Source of the DNA: Sphingomonas sinipercae
GTDB lineage: Bacteria > Pseudomonadota > Alphaproteobacteria > Sphingomonadales > Sphingomonadaceae
Length of the DNA stretch: 64,000 nt
Assembly (NCBI RefSeq): GCF_011302055.1
Contig: NZ_CP049871.1
Location: 516,501 to 580,500 of the forward strand
Direction: 5' to 3'
In this document: positions 1 to 14,010 of the stretch, one piece after another
How the letters are laid out: each line of letters opens with the position of its first letter
How positions within the stretch are numbered: the stretch's first letter is position 1
The notes under the pieces: model-generated
Told to the model about the DNA's origin: nothing
The model's database searches: none
Seen by the model: only the letters and a program-made list of their open reading frames with translations
Made by a program: the position numbers and the translations under genes

Positions 1-2
1 AC

Positions 3-70
3 GCTTGCCGGGCTTACGCCCTCGACATCGACAAGCGGCTCGATGAGCGGCTGGCCAAGGAGCAGGGGCG

Positions 71-74
<4 letters not shown>
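3..74 (+). CDS. C-terminal fragment of an unidentified protein
   Basis: An open frame enters from the left edge and ends at a TAA (72-74). It gives 23 residues of a charged, probably helical tail rich in Asp, Arg, Lys and Glu. Its stop codon overlaps the inferred start of prmA, so the two genes are probably translationally coupled. Too little is present to name the protein. Confidence 0.45.
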
Positions 75-3684
<3,610 letters not shown>

Positions 3685-3688
<4 letters not shown>

Positions 3689-5337
3689 CCCGCCTCCAGC
3701 AGCCGCGAGGCCTGCGCGCGCGCCTCATCGGTGACCGCGGCGCCGGAAAGCATCCGGGCGATTTCCTCGCGCCGTTCATCGTTCGACAGGCGGCGCACGA
3801 TCGTTCGAGTCGCGCCATCGCCGTGCGCCTTCTCAATCCGGTAGTGTGCGGTGGCGCGAGACGCGACTTGCGGGGAATGGGTGACGACCAGCACTTGCGA
3901 GCGCTCGGCAAGCTGCGCGAGCCGCTCTCCGATCGCGCTGGCGACCGCGCCGCCGACGCCGCGGTCGATCTCGTCGAAAATCATGGTCGATGCGCTGCCT
4001 GCCTCGGCCAAAGCGACTTTCAGCGCCAGGATGAAGCGCGACAGCTCGCCGCCGCTGGCGATCTTGGTCAGCGGCCCGAACGGCGATCCGGGATTGGTCG
4101 AAACCTCGAATTCGACCCGGTCGATCCCGCTCGGCCCAGGCTCTGCTTGCGCGATCGCGCTCCGGAAACGGGCCGAGTCGAGCTTGAGCGGCGCAAGCTC
4201 GGCCGCCACCGCGGCGTCGAGGCGGGATGCGGCCGAATGCCGCGCAGCGCTAAGCGCCTGGGCAATCGCGAAGTAAGCGCGCCTTGCCTGCTCAAGCTCT
4301 GCATCGAGCGCGGCGATCCGGCCCGCGCCTTTTTCGATGTCGTTGAGCTGCCCCTGCATCCGCTCGGCAAGCTCGGCCAGCGCGTCGGGCTCGACGCGGT
4401 GCTTGCGCGCAAGCCCGCGGATATCAAACAGCCGCGCCTCCACCGCGTCCAGCCGCGCGGGATCGAAGGCCATCGCCTCGCTCGCCCTAGCGATCTTGTC
4501 CTCCGCTTCGTGGGCTTCGATCAACGCCCGGTCGAGCGCCGCCAGGGCGTCGGCGAGTAAGGGGTGGTCGGCCGCGCCCCGCTCCAGCCGCCGCGCAATC
4601 TGGCGAAGTTGGGACAAGGCGCCATCGGAACCGCCGAGCAGCTCGTCGATCCCGGACAGCGACTCGCCCGCCTTCGCGCCGGCCTGCATCGCCGCGCGAT
4701 CTTCGGCCAAACGGCTTTCCTCGCCAGGCTCGGGCGACAGGGCCTGCAATTCGGCGACTGCATGGGCAAGATATTCGCGATCGCGCTCGGCGGCGGCCGC
4801 CTCGGCCCGCGATTGAGCGAGCGCCTGCTCGGTCGCCGCGACCTTCGCCCAGGCCGCTTCCGTTTCGCGTGTGTCGAGGCCGGCGAAGGCGTCGAGCAAG
4901 GCGCGATGTCCGCGCGGGTTGAGCAGGCCGCGGTCGTCGTGCTGGCCGTGAATCTCCAGCGCCTGCGCGGCAAAGTCCCGAAGCGTCGCCGCCGCGACCG
5001 GCATCGCCCCGATGAAGGCGCGGCTGCCCCCGTCGCTTTTCACCGTGCGCCGAAGCAGGACCGGTTCGCCCGGCGCCACCTCGATGTCCTGCTCGGCGAG
5101 CAGCGCAAGCGCAGGATGGCCAGACGGCAAGGCAATCTCCGCCGTGACGGTGGCGCCATCCGCGCCCTGGCGGACCAGCGCGCTGTCGGCGCGCGCGCCC
5201 AGCGTCAGTCCAAGCGCGTCGAGGAGGATCGACTTGCCGGCGCCCGTTTCGCCGGTCAGCACTCCAAGCCCAGGCTGGAACTCAAGTTCCAGCTGGTCGA
5301 TCAGCACCACATTACGGATTGCGAGTTGCCTGAGCAT
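3685..5337 (-). CDS. recN: DNA repair protein RecN
   Basis: SMC-like ATPase that acts early in recombinational repair of double-strand breaks. The 550-residue protein has an N-terminal Walker A (GETGAGKS, residues 29-36), a long Ala/Glu/Arg-rich coiled-coil centre, and a C-terminal ABC signature (SGGELSRF) with Walker B (MIFDEID). Length and domain order are those of full RecN. It lies 13 nt downstream of bamD and overlaps the DLH gene. I saw no LexA box immediately upstream, so SOS control, if any, must act from further up the cluster. Confidence 0.97.
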
Positions 5338-5350
5338 CCCGCGGTTGGGT

Positions 5351-6142
5351 TCAGCCCTGCTGCGCGGCGCGCGGCATCTTGCGCTGGATCAGCTGGTAGG
5401 ACCGGCGATACCATTCGCTCGAAGGGTAATTGCGGCCAAGGACAGCCGCGGACTTTTGAGCTTCCTCCGGAACGCCAAGCGCCAGATAGGTCTCGACGAG
5501 CCGGTGCAGCGCTTCGGGCGCGTGGCTGCTCGTCTGATATTTGTCGACCACGGTGCGGAAGCGAAGGCTTGCGGCAAGCCACTTGCCCGACCGCTCGTAA
5601 AACCGTCCGACCTCCATCTCCTTGCCGGCGAGGTGATCGTTGAGCAGGTCCATTTTCAGCCGGGCGTCGGCCGAATATCGGCTGTCAGGATAGCGGCGGA
5701 TCAATTCGCCGAACGCGCTCAACGCCTGCTGCGTCGTCGCTTCGTCGCGGGTGACGTCTTGAATCTGCTGATAATAGCTCATCGCGATCAAATAGTTCGC
5801 GTAGGGCGCGTCTTTGTTGCCCGGGTGGATGCTGAGGAAGCGCTGGCCCGAGCGGATCGAATCGGTGTAATTTTCGGCCATATAGTGGCTGAAGGCGCTC
5901 ATCAGCTGCGCCCGGCGGGCCCATGCCGAATAGGGATGCTGCCGCTCGACCTCGTCGAACAGCTTGGCGGCTTCGGGGTAGCGCTTCTGATCGAGCCGCT
6001 TTTTCGCCAGCGAATAGAGGGTGTTCACGTCGCGCGCGATGTAACCGGTGTCCCGCGCGCTTTGGTTGCGGGCGCAACCGCCGGCGGGAAGCAGGATTGC
6101 GCAGGCGATCACGGCCAGCGCGGCGCGGTTCAATTTCGACAT
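5351..6142 (-). CDS. bamD: Outer membrane assembly lipoprotein BamD
   Basis: Essential lipoprotein of the BAM complex that folds beta-barrel proteins into the outer membrane. The 263-residue product starts with a signal sequence ending in AGGC (Cys23), a lipobox with an atypical residue at -3. It continues with TPR-like helices (SLAKKRLDQKRYPEAAKLFDEV and similar) characteristic of BamD/ComL. The start was chosen because a GAGGTTCCC Shine-Dalgarno precedes this ATG; the open frame continues 17 codons further but without a ribosome site. It follows secF by 80 nt and precedes recN by 13 nt. Confidence 0.95.
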   Translation of the reverse strand: MSKLNRAALAVIACAILLPAGGCARNQSARDTGYIARDVNTLYSLAKKRLDQKRYPEAAKLFDEVERQHPYSAWARRAQLMSAFSHYMAENYTDSIRSGQRFLSIHPGNKDAPYANYLIAMSYYQQIQDVTRDEATTQQALSAFGELIRRYPDSRYSADARLKMDLLNDHLAGKEMEVGRFYERSGKWLAASLRFRTVVDKYQTSSHAPEALHRLVETYLALGVPEEAQKSAAVLGRNYPSSEWYRRSYQLIQRKMPRAAQQG

Positions 6143-6222
6143 GGGAACCTCATTAGCGTCGGGCCGTCGGATGGCCAAGCGGCGAGATGCCAAGCGGCAC
6201 CTTGGAATTTGATGAACGGGCG

Positions 6223-7173
6223 TCAGGCAACGGTTGGGTCAGGCTTCCCCGACGGATCCGCCTTGACGAAGCTGTCCGGCGTTACGCCCAGCCACACCAG
6301 CACCGGCGCGGAAATGTAGATGGAAGAATAGGTGCCGACGAAAATGCCGAGGAAAATGGCGATGGTGAGGCCGAAGATAACCTCCGGGCCGAAGAACATC
6401 AGCACGCCGAGAGCAAGGAGGATGGAGATCGACGTTACCATCGTTCGGGACAAAGTCTCGTTCAGCGACAAATTGAGCAATGGTTCGATCGCCATCTTGC
6501 GGAACTTGCGCAAATTCTCGCGGATCCGGTCGTAAATGACGACGGTGTCGTTGAGCGAATAGCCAACGATGGTCAGGATCGCCGCGACCACGTTCAAGTC
6601 GAACTGCAGCTGCGTGATCGAAAAGAAGCCGAGCGTCATTGCGACGTCGTGGAACAGGGTCATCAGCGCGCCGACCCCGAACTGCCATTCGAAGCGCAGC
6701 CAGATGAAGATCGCGATCCCGATCATGGCCAGGCCGATGGCGAGCGCGCCGTCGGTCGCAAGCTCCTCGCTGACCTTGCCGGACACGGTCTCGACCGCGT
6801 CGACGCGGGCCCCGGGATAGCGCTGCTCAAGCATCGTGCGCACCTGGCTTGCGGCGCGGTTGACTGCCGCTTCCCCACCTTCGGGCCTTGGCAGGCGGAT
6901 CTGGTAACTGGTCGGCCCGCCCGATTCCTGGATGCTTGCTTCGCCCAGTTGCAGGCTCTCGACGTCGTTGCGCAGCTTCTCGACGTTGATCGAGGTCGGG
7001 AAGGTGGTCCGGATCATCTGCCCGCCGACGAAATCGACGCCCAGGTTGAGCCCGCGAACGCCCACGATGGCGAGGCTGGCGACGGTTGCGATGATCGACA
7101 GAATGAGCGCCAGGTTGCGCCAGCGCATGAAATCGATGTTGGTGTTGTCGGGGACGAGCTTGAGCAGGCGCAT
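6223..7173 (-). CDS. secF: Protein translocase subunit SecF
   Basis: Inner-membrane partner of SecD that uses the proton gradient to help Sec-exported proteins leave the translocon. The 316-residue protein has a first membrane helix at about 20-40, the conserved GLNLGVDFVGG motif just after it, a periplasmic domain at about 50-140, and five further membrane helices, including the conserved SLNDTVVIYDRIREN stretch. It lies 12 nt downstream of secD, so the pair is co-transcribed. Confidence 0.98.
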   Translation of the reverse strand: MRLLKLVPDNTNIDFMRWRNLALILSIIATVASLAIVGVRGLNLGVDFVGGQMIRTTFPTSINVEKLRNDVESLQLGEASIQESGGPTSYQIRLPRPEGGEAAVNRAASQVRTMLEQRYPGARVDAVETVSGKVSEELATDGALAIGLAMIGIAIFIWLRFEWQFGVGALMTLFHDVAMTLGFFSITQLQFDLNVVAAILTIVGYSLNDTVVIYDRIRENLRKFRKMAIEPLLNLSLNETLSRTMVTSISILLALGVLMFFGPEVIFGLTIAIFLGIFVGTYSSIYISAPVLVWLGVTPDSFVKADPSGKPDPTVA

Positions 7174-7185
7174 CGTTGGCGGACC

Positions 7186-8772
7186 TTAAATGTGAAGCGT
7201 GCGCGGGCGCTTGCGGCGGACCCAGAGCGCAACCAGCATGCGGGTGAAGTTCACCGCGGTGAACACCGACGTGACGATGCCGATCATCAGCACCACCGCA
7301 AAGCCGCGAACCGGGCCGGAGCCGAAGTACCACATCAGCGCCGCGGCGATGACGTTGGTGATGTTGGCGTCGAAGATGGCGGTGGACGCTTCCTTGTAGC
7401 CGGTTTCAAGCGCATCGAGCGTCTTGCGTCCGCGGCGCTGCTCCTCCCGGATGCGCTCGTTGATCAGCACGTTGGCGTCGACCGCGGCGCCGATCGTCAG
7501 CACGAAGCCGGCAATACCGGGCAAGGTGAGCGCCGACCCGAACACCGCAAGGCCGGCAAGGATCAGGATCGCGTTCACGATCAGGGCGGCCGTCGCATAG
7601 AAACCGAAGCGGCCGTAGGTGACGAGCATGAAGATGATCACCGCAAGCGTCGCGGCGATGCTTGCGATCGTCCCCTTGCGGATCGAATCCTTGCCAAGGT
7701 CGGGGCCAACGGTCCGCTCTTCGATGACATTGAGCTTCACCGGCAGCTTGCCCGATGCCAGCGACACCGCGAGCGCGCTTGCGCTTTCAACCGTGAAGCT
7801 GCCGCTGATCTGGGCGCGGCCGCCAAGGATCGGCTCGTTGATGTTCGGCGCCGACAGCACCTTGTTGTCGAGGATGATGGCGAACGGCTTGCCGACATTT
7901 TCGCGCGTGACTCGCCCGAACCGCTGCGCGCCGGTCGTGTTGAAGGTGATGTCGACAACGGCCTGGCCGTCCTGGTTGAAGCCCTGCTGCGCGTTGACCA
8001 GCTGGTCGCCGGAAACCATCACGCGCCGCTTCACCGCGATCGCGCCGCCATCGACCATCGGCAGCACCTGGCTGCCTGCCGGGGCGCGGCCCTGCGCAAC
8101 CTGCTGCGGATCGGCGGCCAGGTCGACCAGCTTGAATTCAAGGCGGGCAGTCTGGCCGATCAGCTTCTTGAGCGCCTCCGGGTCTTCGACGCCCGGGACC
8201 TGCACCAGGATTCGGCGGTCGCCCTGGTTGATGACCGTGACTTCCTTGGTGCCCTGCGGGTCGATGCGGCGACGCACGACATCGCGAGCGACGGTCATCG
8301 CGTCCTTGAGCGCTTGCTTCGATCCGCCGGCGGTCGGGGTCAGGACGACCCGGTTGAGATCAACGACGCCAACATCCCAGTCGCGCGTTCCGGTAAGGCC
8401 GACGGGGCGGCTCAGCGTCCGCATCCGCTCGACCGCCGAATCCACCTGGGCCGGGTTGCGAACGACGAAAGACAGGCGCCCGCCGCTGGTTGAAATGTCG
8501 CCGACTTCGATCCGCGGGTCGCGGCGAAGCTCGGTGGTGACGGTGTCCTCGAGCGCCTGGATGCGCTGCTTCGATGCGTCGGCGGCGTCGGCTTCCAGCA
8601 GCAACTGGCTGCCGCCGGCAAGGTCGAGGCCAAGGCTGATCCGGGCGCTCGGCAGCCAGGTCGGATATTTCTGCAATGCCGATGCCGGCAGCACGCTGGG
8701 GATTGCGAGCAACAGCCCAAGCAAGATCACGCCCCAGATCGACAGAACCTTCCAGCGGGGAAAATCGAGCAT
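7186..8772 (-). CDS. secD: Protein translocase subunit SecD
   Basis: Partner of SecF in the SecDF-YajC export motor. The 528-residue protein has an N-terminal membrane helix (about 9-28), the LGLDLAGGSQLLLE motif, a large periplasmic region with the LVQVPGVEDPE segment, and a C-terminal block of membrane helices containing GAAVDANVLINERIREE. Length suits the short alphaproteobacterial SecD. It is 14 nt downstream of yajC. Confidence 0.98.
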   Translation of the reverse strand: MLDFPRWKVLSIWGVILLGLLLAIPSVLPASALQKYPTWLPSARISLGLDLAGGSQLLLEADAADASKQRIQALEDTVTTELRRDPRIEVGDISTSGGRLSFVVRNPAQVDSAVERMRTLSRPVGLTGTRDWDVGVVDLNRVVLTPTAGGSKQALKDAMTVARDVVRRRIDPQGTKEVTVINQGDRRILVQVPGVEDPEALKKLIGQTARLEFKLVDLAADPQQVAQGRAPAGSQVLPMVDGGAIAVKRRVMVSGDQLVNAQQGFNQDGQAVVDITFNTTGAQRFGRVTRENVGKPFAIILDNKVLSAPNINEPILGGRAQISGSFTVESASALAVSLASGKLPVKLNVIEERTVGPDLGKDSIRKGTIASIAATLAVIIFMLVTYGRFGFYATAALIVNAILILAGLAVFGSALTLPGIAGFVLTIGAAVDANVLINERIREEQRRGRKTLDALETGYKEASTAIFDANITNVIAAALMWYFGSGPVRGFAVVLMIGIVTSVFTAVNFTRMLVALWVRRKRPRTLHI

Positions 8773-8786
8773 GGTCGCCGACGCTC

Positions 8787-9125
8787 TTAGTCGTTGGCCG
8801 GCTTGGTCGACGGGGTCAGCACGTTGCTGATCGTCGACTTGACCGCGCGGACGCGGACGCCCTGTGCAATTTCGACTTCGACTTCCTCGTCGGAAACCTT
8901 GGTCACCCGCCCGCGAAGGCCGCCGCCGGTGACGACCTCATCGCCTTTCTTGACGGCGGCGAGCTTGGCCTGGTGCTCCTTCATCCGCCGGTTCTGCGGG
9001 CGGATCATCAGGACGTAAAAAATGACGAAGATGAAAAGCAGCGGCGCCATCTGAATGAAGAAGCTCGCGCCTCCGCTCGGACCCGCAGCAGCGGCCAGCG
9101 TCATCGAAAAAGCCGGTGTGATCAT
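8787..9125 (-). CDS. yajC: Preprotein translocase subunit YajC
   Basis: Small single-span membrane protein associated with SecDF. Of 112 residues, a hydrophobic helix covers about 25-44 and is followed by the family hallmark [12 protein letters not shown] and a small beta domain with the [12 protein letters not shown] motif. First gene of the leftward export operon, 28 nt downstream of tRNA-Pro on the same strand. Confidence 0.97.
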   Translation of the reverse strand: MITPAFSMTLAAAAGPSGGASFFIQMAPLLFIFVIFYVLMIRPQNRRMKEHQAKLAAVKKGDEVVTGGGLRGRVTKVSDEEVEVEIAQGVRVRAVKSTISNVLTPSTKPAND

Positions 9126-9153
9126 AGGTGCTCTGAGACTTCCCTTGGCCCGG

Positions 9154-9230
9154 TGGTCGGGGCGACAGGATTCGAACCTGCGACCTCCACACCCCCAGTG
9201 TGATGCGCTACCAGGCTGCGCTACGCCCCG
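9154..9230 (-). tRNA. tRNA-Pro (GGG)
   Basis: 77 nt including an encoded CCA. The acceptor stem pairs CGGGGCG (9230-9224) with CGCCCCG (9164-9158). The T arm contains GGTTCGAATCC, and the anticodon loop reads CTGGGGG, giving anticodon GGG. Its antisense lies directly upstream of yajC. Confidence 0.97.
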
Positions 9231-9336
9231 ACCGATACTGCCTGTTCAGCAGCGTGGGCGCATCTAGGCAGGCGACAGGGTTAAGGCAAGTGGAGCGGGT
9301 GGGGTGAGGCGACGCGGGCGGGGCAGGAAAGCGCGG

Positions 9337-10005
9337 ATGCGGTGGCGTGCGCCCCTCCTGGCGATCGCCGCGATCCCGCTGCTTTATCTGTTCGCCGCGC
9401 TGGTCGGGTCGCTAGTGCCGGTCAACCGGGGCTGGAGCGAAGCCGACGAAGGCGTCACCGTCTATCTCGCCGATAATGGGATCCACGCCGACCTGATCAT
9501 GCCCGCGTCGGCGGCCGGGGTCGATTGGCGGCCGCTCTTCCCCCGCAGCGACTTCGCCGCGGCTGACCCGAAGGCGCGCTGGATCGCGTTCGGCATGGGC
9601 GAGGAGCGGGTCTACCTTCACACCCCGCGCTGGGTCGACATCAGCCCGCGCACCGTCTGGGCGGCGCTTGCCGGCGGCAAGCGCGTGATGCACGTCGAAT
9701 GGGTGGCCGACACGCGCTATCCTAAGCGGGAAATCCGCTTGCGGCCGGAAGAATATCGCCGATTGTGGGCGGCCGTGCGGGGCGACCTCGACCTGGACTC
9801 ACGCCGCCGGCCCAAGCGCATCGATCATCCGGGGTATGGGCCGGCCGACGCTTTCTATCGCGGACGCGGCAAGGCGAGCGCGCTCAGCACCTGCAACAAT
9901 TGGCTCGCCGACAAGCTTCGGCTGGCCGGCGTGGAGACGAGCCTGTGGCCGCCTTTCGCGCAGGGGCTGCTGTGGCGGTACCGCAAAAGCGGCTACAGCA
10001 CGTAG
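9337..10005 (+). CDS. TIGR02117 / DUF2459 family protein
   Basis: A 222-residue protein with one N-terminal membrane helix (about 5-25) followed by a soluble domain. The sequence [15 protein letters not shown], the Trp-rich middle ([16 protein letters not shown]) and the [11 protein letters not shown] segment near the C-terminus match the TIGR02117/DUF2459 family as I know it. The conserved His and Cys suggest catalysis, but the function is unknown; an envelope location is inferred. The ATG at 9337 is preceded by AGGAAA at suitable spacing, and a GTG 33 nt upstream is less likely. Its 3' end overlaps the convergent hslU by 13 nt. Confidence 0.8.
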   Translation: MRWRAPLLAIAAIPLLYLFAALVGSLVPVNRGWSEADEGVTVYLADNGIHADLIMPASAAGVDWRPLFPRSDFAAADPKARWIAFGMGEERVYLHTPRWVDISPRTVWAALAGGKRVMHVEWVADTRYPKREIRLRPEEYRRLWAAVRGDLDLDSRRRPKRIDHPGYGPADAFYRGRGKASALSTCNNWLADKLRLAGVETSLWPPFAQGLLWRYRKSGYST

Positions 10006-11288
10006 CGGCTAAGGTCGGCGTTCTTGGCGATGCCGTCGAGCTGCCTGGCGACGAAACCGGCGTCGATCACCAGCTCCTGCCCGGCATTTTCGTCGGCGGC
10101 GAAGCTGACGTCCTCAAGCAGCTTTTCCATCACCGTCTGCAGTCGCCGGGCGCCGATATTCTCGACCGCTTCGTTGACGTCGGCGGCAATGCGGGCGAGC
10201 GCGTCAATGCCGTCCTCGGTGAATTCGATGCTCACCCCCTCGGTCCCGAGCAGCGCCTTATATTGCTCGGTCAGGCTGGCCCGCGTCGCCGACAGGATGC
10301 GCACGAAATCCTCCTGCGTCAGGGCTTTCAGCTCGACCCGGATCGGCAACCGGCCCTGAAGCTCTGGAAGCAAGTCGGCGGGCTTGGCGACGTGGAACGC
10401 GCCGGACGCGATGAACAGGATATGGTCGGTCTTCAGCGGGCCGTACTTGGTCGCAACAGTGGTGCCTTCGATCAGCGGCAGCAGGTCGCGCTGAACGCCT
10501 TCGCGGCTGATCGACCCGCCGCGCACATCGCTGACCGCGATCTTGTCGATCTCGTCCAGGAAGACGATCCCATTGGCCTCGGCATCGGCTAGCGCGACCC
10601 GGTTGATGTCGTCTGGATCGACCCGCTTGTCCGCTTCTTCCTCGGTCAGCCGGGCGAACGCTTCCGGCACCTTCAGCTTGCGGCGCTGCTTGGGCGCTTG
10701 GCCCATCGCCTTGCCCATGATCGACTTCAGGTCGAACATTTGCGCGCCCATGCCCGGAATCTCGAACTGGGTCTGCGGCGTGTCGTCCACCTCGATCTCG
10801 ACCTCGGCCGAAGCCAGGCTGCCGTCGGAGAAACGCTGCTTGAAGCTGTCGCGCGTCGCGGTGCTCGACCCCTTGCCGGTCAGTGCATCGAGCAAGCGTT
10901 CCATCGCCGCTTCCTCGGCGGCGGCTTTCACCGCGGTCCGGCGCCGCTCGCGCTCCAGCCGGACCGCTTCTTCGACCAGGTCGCGGGCGATCTGCTCGAC
11001 GTCGCGGCCGACATAGCCGACTTCGGTGAACTTCGTCGCTTCGACCTTCACGAACGGCGCGTCGGCAAGGCGTGCCAGCCGCCGGCTGATTTCGGTCTTT
11101 CCGCACCCTGTCGGCCCGATCATCAGGATGTTCTTGGGCGTGACTTCCTCGCGCAGTTCGGGGCTGAGCTGCTGCCGCCGCCAGCGGTTGCGAAGCGCCA
11201 CGGCGACCGCCTTCTTGGCGTCGTTCTGGCCAATGATGTGATCGTCCAGCGCGGCAACGATCGCCTTCGGCGTCAGCTTATCTTTCAT
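9993..11288 (-). CDS. hslU: ATP-dependent protease ATPase subunit HslU
   Basis: AAA+ unfoldase that forms the HslUV protease with HslV. The protein contains Walker A (GPTGCGKT), Walker B (VFLDEIDK), the intermediate I-domain, the conserved [17 protein letters not shown] segment ([15 protein letters not shown]), and the C-terminal DLSRYVL tail that inserts into HslV. The start [14 protein letters not shown] (431 aa) matches the family N-terminus and has AGG just upstream. An in-frame ATG at 11354 would add 22 residues but lacks a ribosome site. An oxidase gene separates hslU from hslV. Confidence 0.96.
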   Translation of the reverse strand: MKDKLTPKAIVAALDDHIIGQNDAKKAVAVALRNRWRRQQLSPELREEVTPKNILMIGPTGCGKTEISRRLARLADAPFVKVEATKFTEVGYVGRDVEQIARDLVEEAVRLERERRRTAVKAAAEEAAMERLLDALTGKGSSTATRDSFKQRFSDGSLASAEVEIEVDDTPQTQFEIPGMGAQMFDLKSIMGKAMGQAPKQRRKLKVPEAFARLTEEEADKRVDPDDINRVALADAEANGIVFLDEIDKIAVSDVRGGSISREGVQRDLLPLIEGTTVATKYGPLKTDHILFIASGAFHVAKPADLLPELQGRLPIRVELKALTQEDFVRILSATRASLTEQYKALLGTEGVSIEFTEDGIDALARIAADVNEAVENIGARRLQTVMEKLLEDVSFAADENAGQELVIDAGFVARQLDGIAKNADLSRYVL

Positions 11289-11389
11289 CGCCTGGGTGAC
11301 CGCTTCCTGGGGCTGGTCCCGGTCTTCGCCCGGGATCGGAGTCTGATAATTCATGTCAGGAAACTAGATTGGAGCGGGGCGATGCCACT

Positions 11390-12526
11390 TCAAGCGGCGC
11401 AGCGAAGCGCGGCGAACAGCCTGCGGTGCGCCTGAAGGATGCCGGCGATCGTCGCCGGTTCGGGCCGCGCATCCCACACATCGCGCTCAAACGTGCCGCC
11501 AAGGACGATCCCGTCACCGCGCGGGAACATGTAGCCGTTGGGCAAGGTGTACGCATATTGCACCTCGCTCTGCGGCGCGAGCTCGACGATCTGGCCGCGC
11601 ACCGGCCCGAGCTCTTCGTCGCCGAACAAGGCACGCGCGCCAAGGCCCGTGCAATTGAAGACCAATGCTTCGGGCAAAGCGGCAATGTCCGCCGGAGTGC
11701 CGAACCGCCGCACATGCAGCTTGCCGCCGGACCGCAAATAGTCCGCCTCAAGCTCGGCAAGGTAGCGCGGGACTTCGACGTACATGGTGCGGTAAACCGC
11801 CACCGCGTCCATGGCGAAGGGGTGCTCGTGCGGCGCCAGCAGCCGGGAGCCGCGATAATATGGCGCCAGCCCCGGCGGGGCGACGCGGTCCGCCTCGGTA
11901 TAGGTGGGCAGCGAGCGGATCCCGAAGCGGACCGGATCCATCTTCTGGAAGCGGTCCCAGCTGATCGCCAGCGCCGCTTTATATTGCGCCCGCCATTCGG
12001 GCGTGACGGCGCTTTCCCGATAATGGCCGGTCGGCCCCCATTGCCCGCCAGCCAGGTTGGACGTCGTCTTGGGCGGCGTCTCGGCGGTGTAGATGGTGAC
12101 TGGAAATCCAGCCTCCTGCACCAGCCGCGCCGTGGTCAGGCCCATGACCCCCGCACCGATCACCGCCACCGGCCCCGTGTGCCCGGCCAGGCCAAGCGCC
12201 GCGGCGAGCGTCGACGTGCCCCAGCTCAGCGTGATCCCGGCGCCGCCGTGGCCGTAATTATGGACGAGCGCCTTGTCCCCAAGCGGGTCGCGGCGGACTA
12301 CGAAACCGGACGCGCGATAGGGCCGAAGCCCGGCCCAGGTACGAATGACATTGGCGGGGTCGAGCTTGACCGGCGGCAAGGGGCTGCAACCCGTCGCCAG
12401 GCGGGGCGTCGTCGCGCAGGCGGAAAGCAGCGCGGCCGAGCCACCGGCAAGGAAGAGGCGGCGGTCGAGGGTCAGCGGTCGGTTCAGACCGTCTCCACCG
12501 TCAGCCGGTCGTTGGTGAAGACGCAC
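11390..12526 (-). CDS. FAD-dependent D-amino-acid-oxidase-type protein, probably exported
   Basis: A DAO-family flavoprotein of about 365-378 residues. The dinucleotide-binding motif is VIGAGVMGL, and late motifs ([23 protein letters not shown]) match D-amino acid/D-aspartate oxidases. The N-terminus has a twin-arginine-like RRLFLAGG followed by a lipobox LSAC, so a Tat-exported lipoprotein is plausible; most DAOs are cytosolic. The marked start is a GTG lying 43 nt inside hslV. A GTGGAG Shine-Dalgarno instead precedes an in-frame CTG at 12487 that overlaps the hslV stop as CTGA. Substrate unknown. Confidence 0.85.
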   Translation of the reverse strand: MRLHQRPADGGDGLNRPLTLDRRLFLAGGSAALLSACATTPRLATGCSPLPPVKLDPANVIRTWAGLRPYRASGFVVRRDPLGDKALVHNYGHGGAGITLSWGTSTLAAALGLAGHTGPVAVIGAGVMGLTTARLVQEAGFPVTIYTAETPPKTTSNLAGGQWGPTGHYRESAVTPEWRAQYKAALAISWDRFQKMDPVRFGIRSLPTYTEADRVAPPGLAPYYRGSRLLAPHEHPFAMDAVAVYRTMYVEVPRYLAELEADYLRSGGKLHVRRFGTPADIAALPEALVFNCTGLGARALFGDEELGPVRGQIVELAPQSEVQYAYTLPNGYMFPRGDGIVLGGTFERDVWDARPEPATIAGILQAHRRLFAALRCAA

Positions 12527-13029
12527 ACTTCGGCGGCGATAGCCATTGCCCGCCGGGCCAAGGCCTCGGGGTCCTGCTCATACTCCATCAGCGCCCGCGC
12601 CGCCGCCAGCGCGTAATTGCCGCCGGAGCCGATCGCGGCGACTCCGCCTTCGGGTTCAAGCACGTCGCCGTTGCCGGTCAGGATCAGCATCGTCTCGGCA
12701 TCGGCGACAATCATCATCGCTTCCAAATTGCGGAGATATTTGTCGGTGCGCCAGTCCTTCGCGAGTTCGACCGCGGCGCGCATCAGCTGGCCGCGGTGCT
12801 GCTCAAGCTTGCGCTCCAGCCGCTCGAACAAGGTGAAGGCATCGGCGGTGGCGCCGGCGAACCCGCCGATAACTCCGCCGTCGCCAAGCCGGCGCACCTT
12901 GCGCGCATTGGGCTTGATGACGGTGTTGCCCATGCTGACCTGGCCGTCGCCGGCGATGACCGTTCGGCCATCCTTCTTCACGCCCAGGATCGTCGTTCCG
13001 TGCCAGCTTTCCAAATTCCGCTCCTTCAT
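12484..13029 (-). CDS. hslV: ATP-dependent protease subunit HslV
   Basis: Proteasome-like peptidase of HslUV. The propeptide is 11 residues, after which the mature N-terminus TTILGV carries the catalytic Thr12. The conserved [13 protein letters not shown] stretch is present as [14 protein letters not shown]. 181 residues is normal. It overlaps the upstream esterase stop by 4 nt (ATGA) and the downstream oxidase start, so the cluster looks translationally coupled. Confidence 0.98.
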   Translation of the reverse strand: MKERNLESWHGTTILGVKKDGRTVIAGDGQVSMGNTVIKPNARKVRRLGDGGVIGGFAGATADAFTLFERLERKLEQHRGQLMRAAVELAKDWRTDKYLRNLEAMMIVADAETMLILTGNGDVLEPEGGVAAIGSGGNYALAAARALMEYEQDPEALARRAMAIAAEVCVFTNDRLTVETV

Positions 13030-13970
13030 TGTGCAGGAATTTGGGATGCCGGGCGCGGCCGCGCAACCGCAGACTGTTCGCGGAGGAAGGCGGCGCTTTC
13101 CGCAAGTGCGGGCGTCTTCCCGCGGAACGGCCGGGAAAGGGAGGACGCAAGGTCAACGTGATCGGCCCCCTGGTAAAGCCGGAGCGTCACCCGCGCGCCG
13201 GCCTGTTGCAGCCGCTCAGCCAGCGCCTTGCTGTTGCGCGGCGACACGACGCGGTCGGCACTGCCATGGGCGAGCAGCATCGGCGGTGCATCCCGGCTGA
13301 CGAAAGTGATCGGCTGGGTCGCCTGCGGATCCGCCCAAGCCCCGAACGCATTGCGCCCGCGCGGTTCGTTGAACGGCAGAAAATCGTAAGGACCCGAAAG
13401 GAGCGCCGCGGCCTTGATCGTCCCGCGCTCGACACCCGCCGCACGCAAATAGCGCTCGTCGAGCGCCAGCATCGCACCGATATAGGCACCGGCGGAATGG
13501 CCGGCCAAAGTGATCCGGTCCGGGTCGCCACCGAAGCGGTCGATGTTGTCCCGCACCCATTTCACGGCAAGCGCGCCATCCTGGACGAATGCGGGAAAGC
13601 GCACCGACGGCACCAGCCGATAGTCAGGCACCACCGCGATGAAGCCCTGGCTGGCATAGGCCGCACCGGCAAAGCCGTAATCGCCCCGCGCCCCTTCGTT
13701 CCAGCCGCCGCCATAGAAGAAGATGACGACCGGGAGCGGTTCGCCCGATGCCCGGCGTGGCGCCCAGATGTCGAGCCTTTGGCGCTCGCCCTGCGCATAG
13801 GGCACGCCGTCCGCTGCAAGCCGCGTTTGCGATCCGCTGGCAAGCCGGTCGAAATTGGTGAGCAGCCGGGCCGGGCTGCAGGCGGCGAGCCCAAGCAGCG
13901 GTGCTGCCCAGGCCCAGCGCGCCGCCGTTCGCCGACGCTGACGGGGCGGGGATTTTCGTTGATGTTCCAT
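13026..13970 (-). CDS. Alpha/beta hydrolase (BD-FAE/HSL-like esterase), lipoprotein
   Basis: A 314-residue esterase/lipase. The oxyanion segment is FFYGGGW, the nucleophile elbow GHSAG, the acid HGSADRV and the catalytic His GADHVDL, all in the expected order. The N-terminus is basic, then hydrophobic, and ends in a lipobox LAAC, predicting lipid anchoring outside the inner membrane. Proteins of this type hydrolyse short acyl or carbohydrate esters; the substrate here is unknown. It heads the leftward esterase-hslV-oxidase-hslU set. Confidence 0.87.
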   Translation of the reverse strand: MEHQRKSPPRQRRRTAARWAWAAPLLGLAACSPARLLTNFDRLASGSQTRLAADGVPYAQGERQRLDIWAPRRASGEPLPVVIFFYGGGWNEGARGDYGFAGAAYASQGFIAVVPDYRLVPSVRFPAFVQDGALAVKWVRDNIDRFGGDPDRITLAGHSAGAYIGAMLALDERYLRAAGVERGTIKAAALLSGPYDFLPFNEPRGRNAFGAWADPQATQPITFVSRDAPPMLLAHGSADRVVSPRNSKALAERLQQAGARVTLRLYQGADHVDLASSLSRPFRGKTPALAESAAFLREQSAVARPRPASQIPAQ

Positions 13971-14010
13971 CGGCTTGCATGTGGGGCGCCGGCCTGATGC
14001 TGCAAGGCGA

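Noticed and set aside
6187..8493. A 768-codon plus-strand open frame opposite secF and secD
   Set aside because: It mirrors the codon-position bias of secDF; its translation is Arg/Asp/His-rich with no domain, and both genes beneath it are unmistakable.
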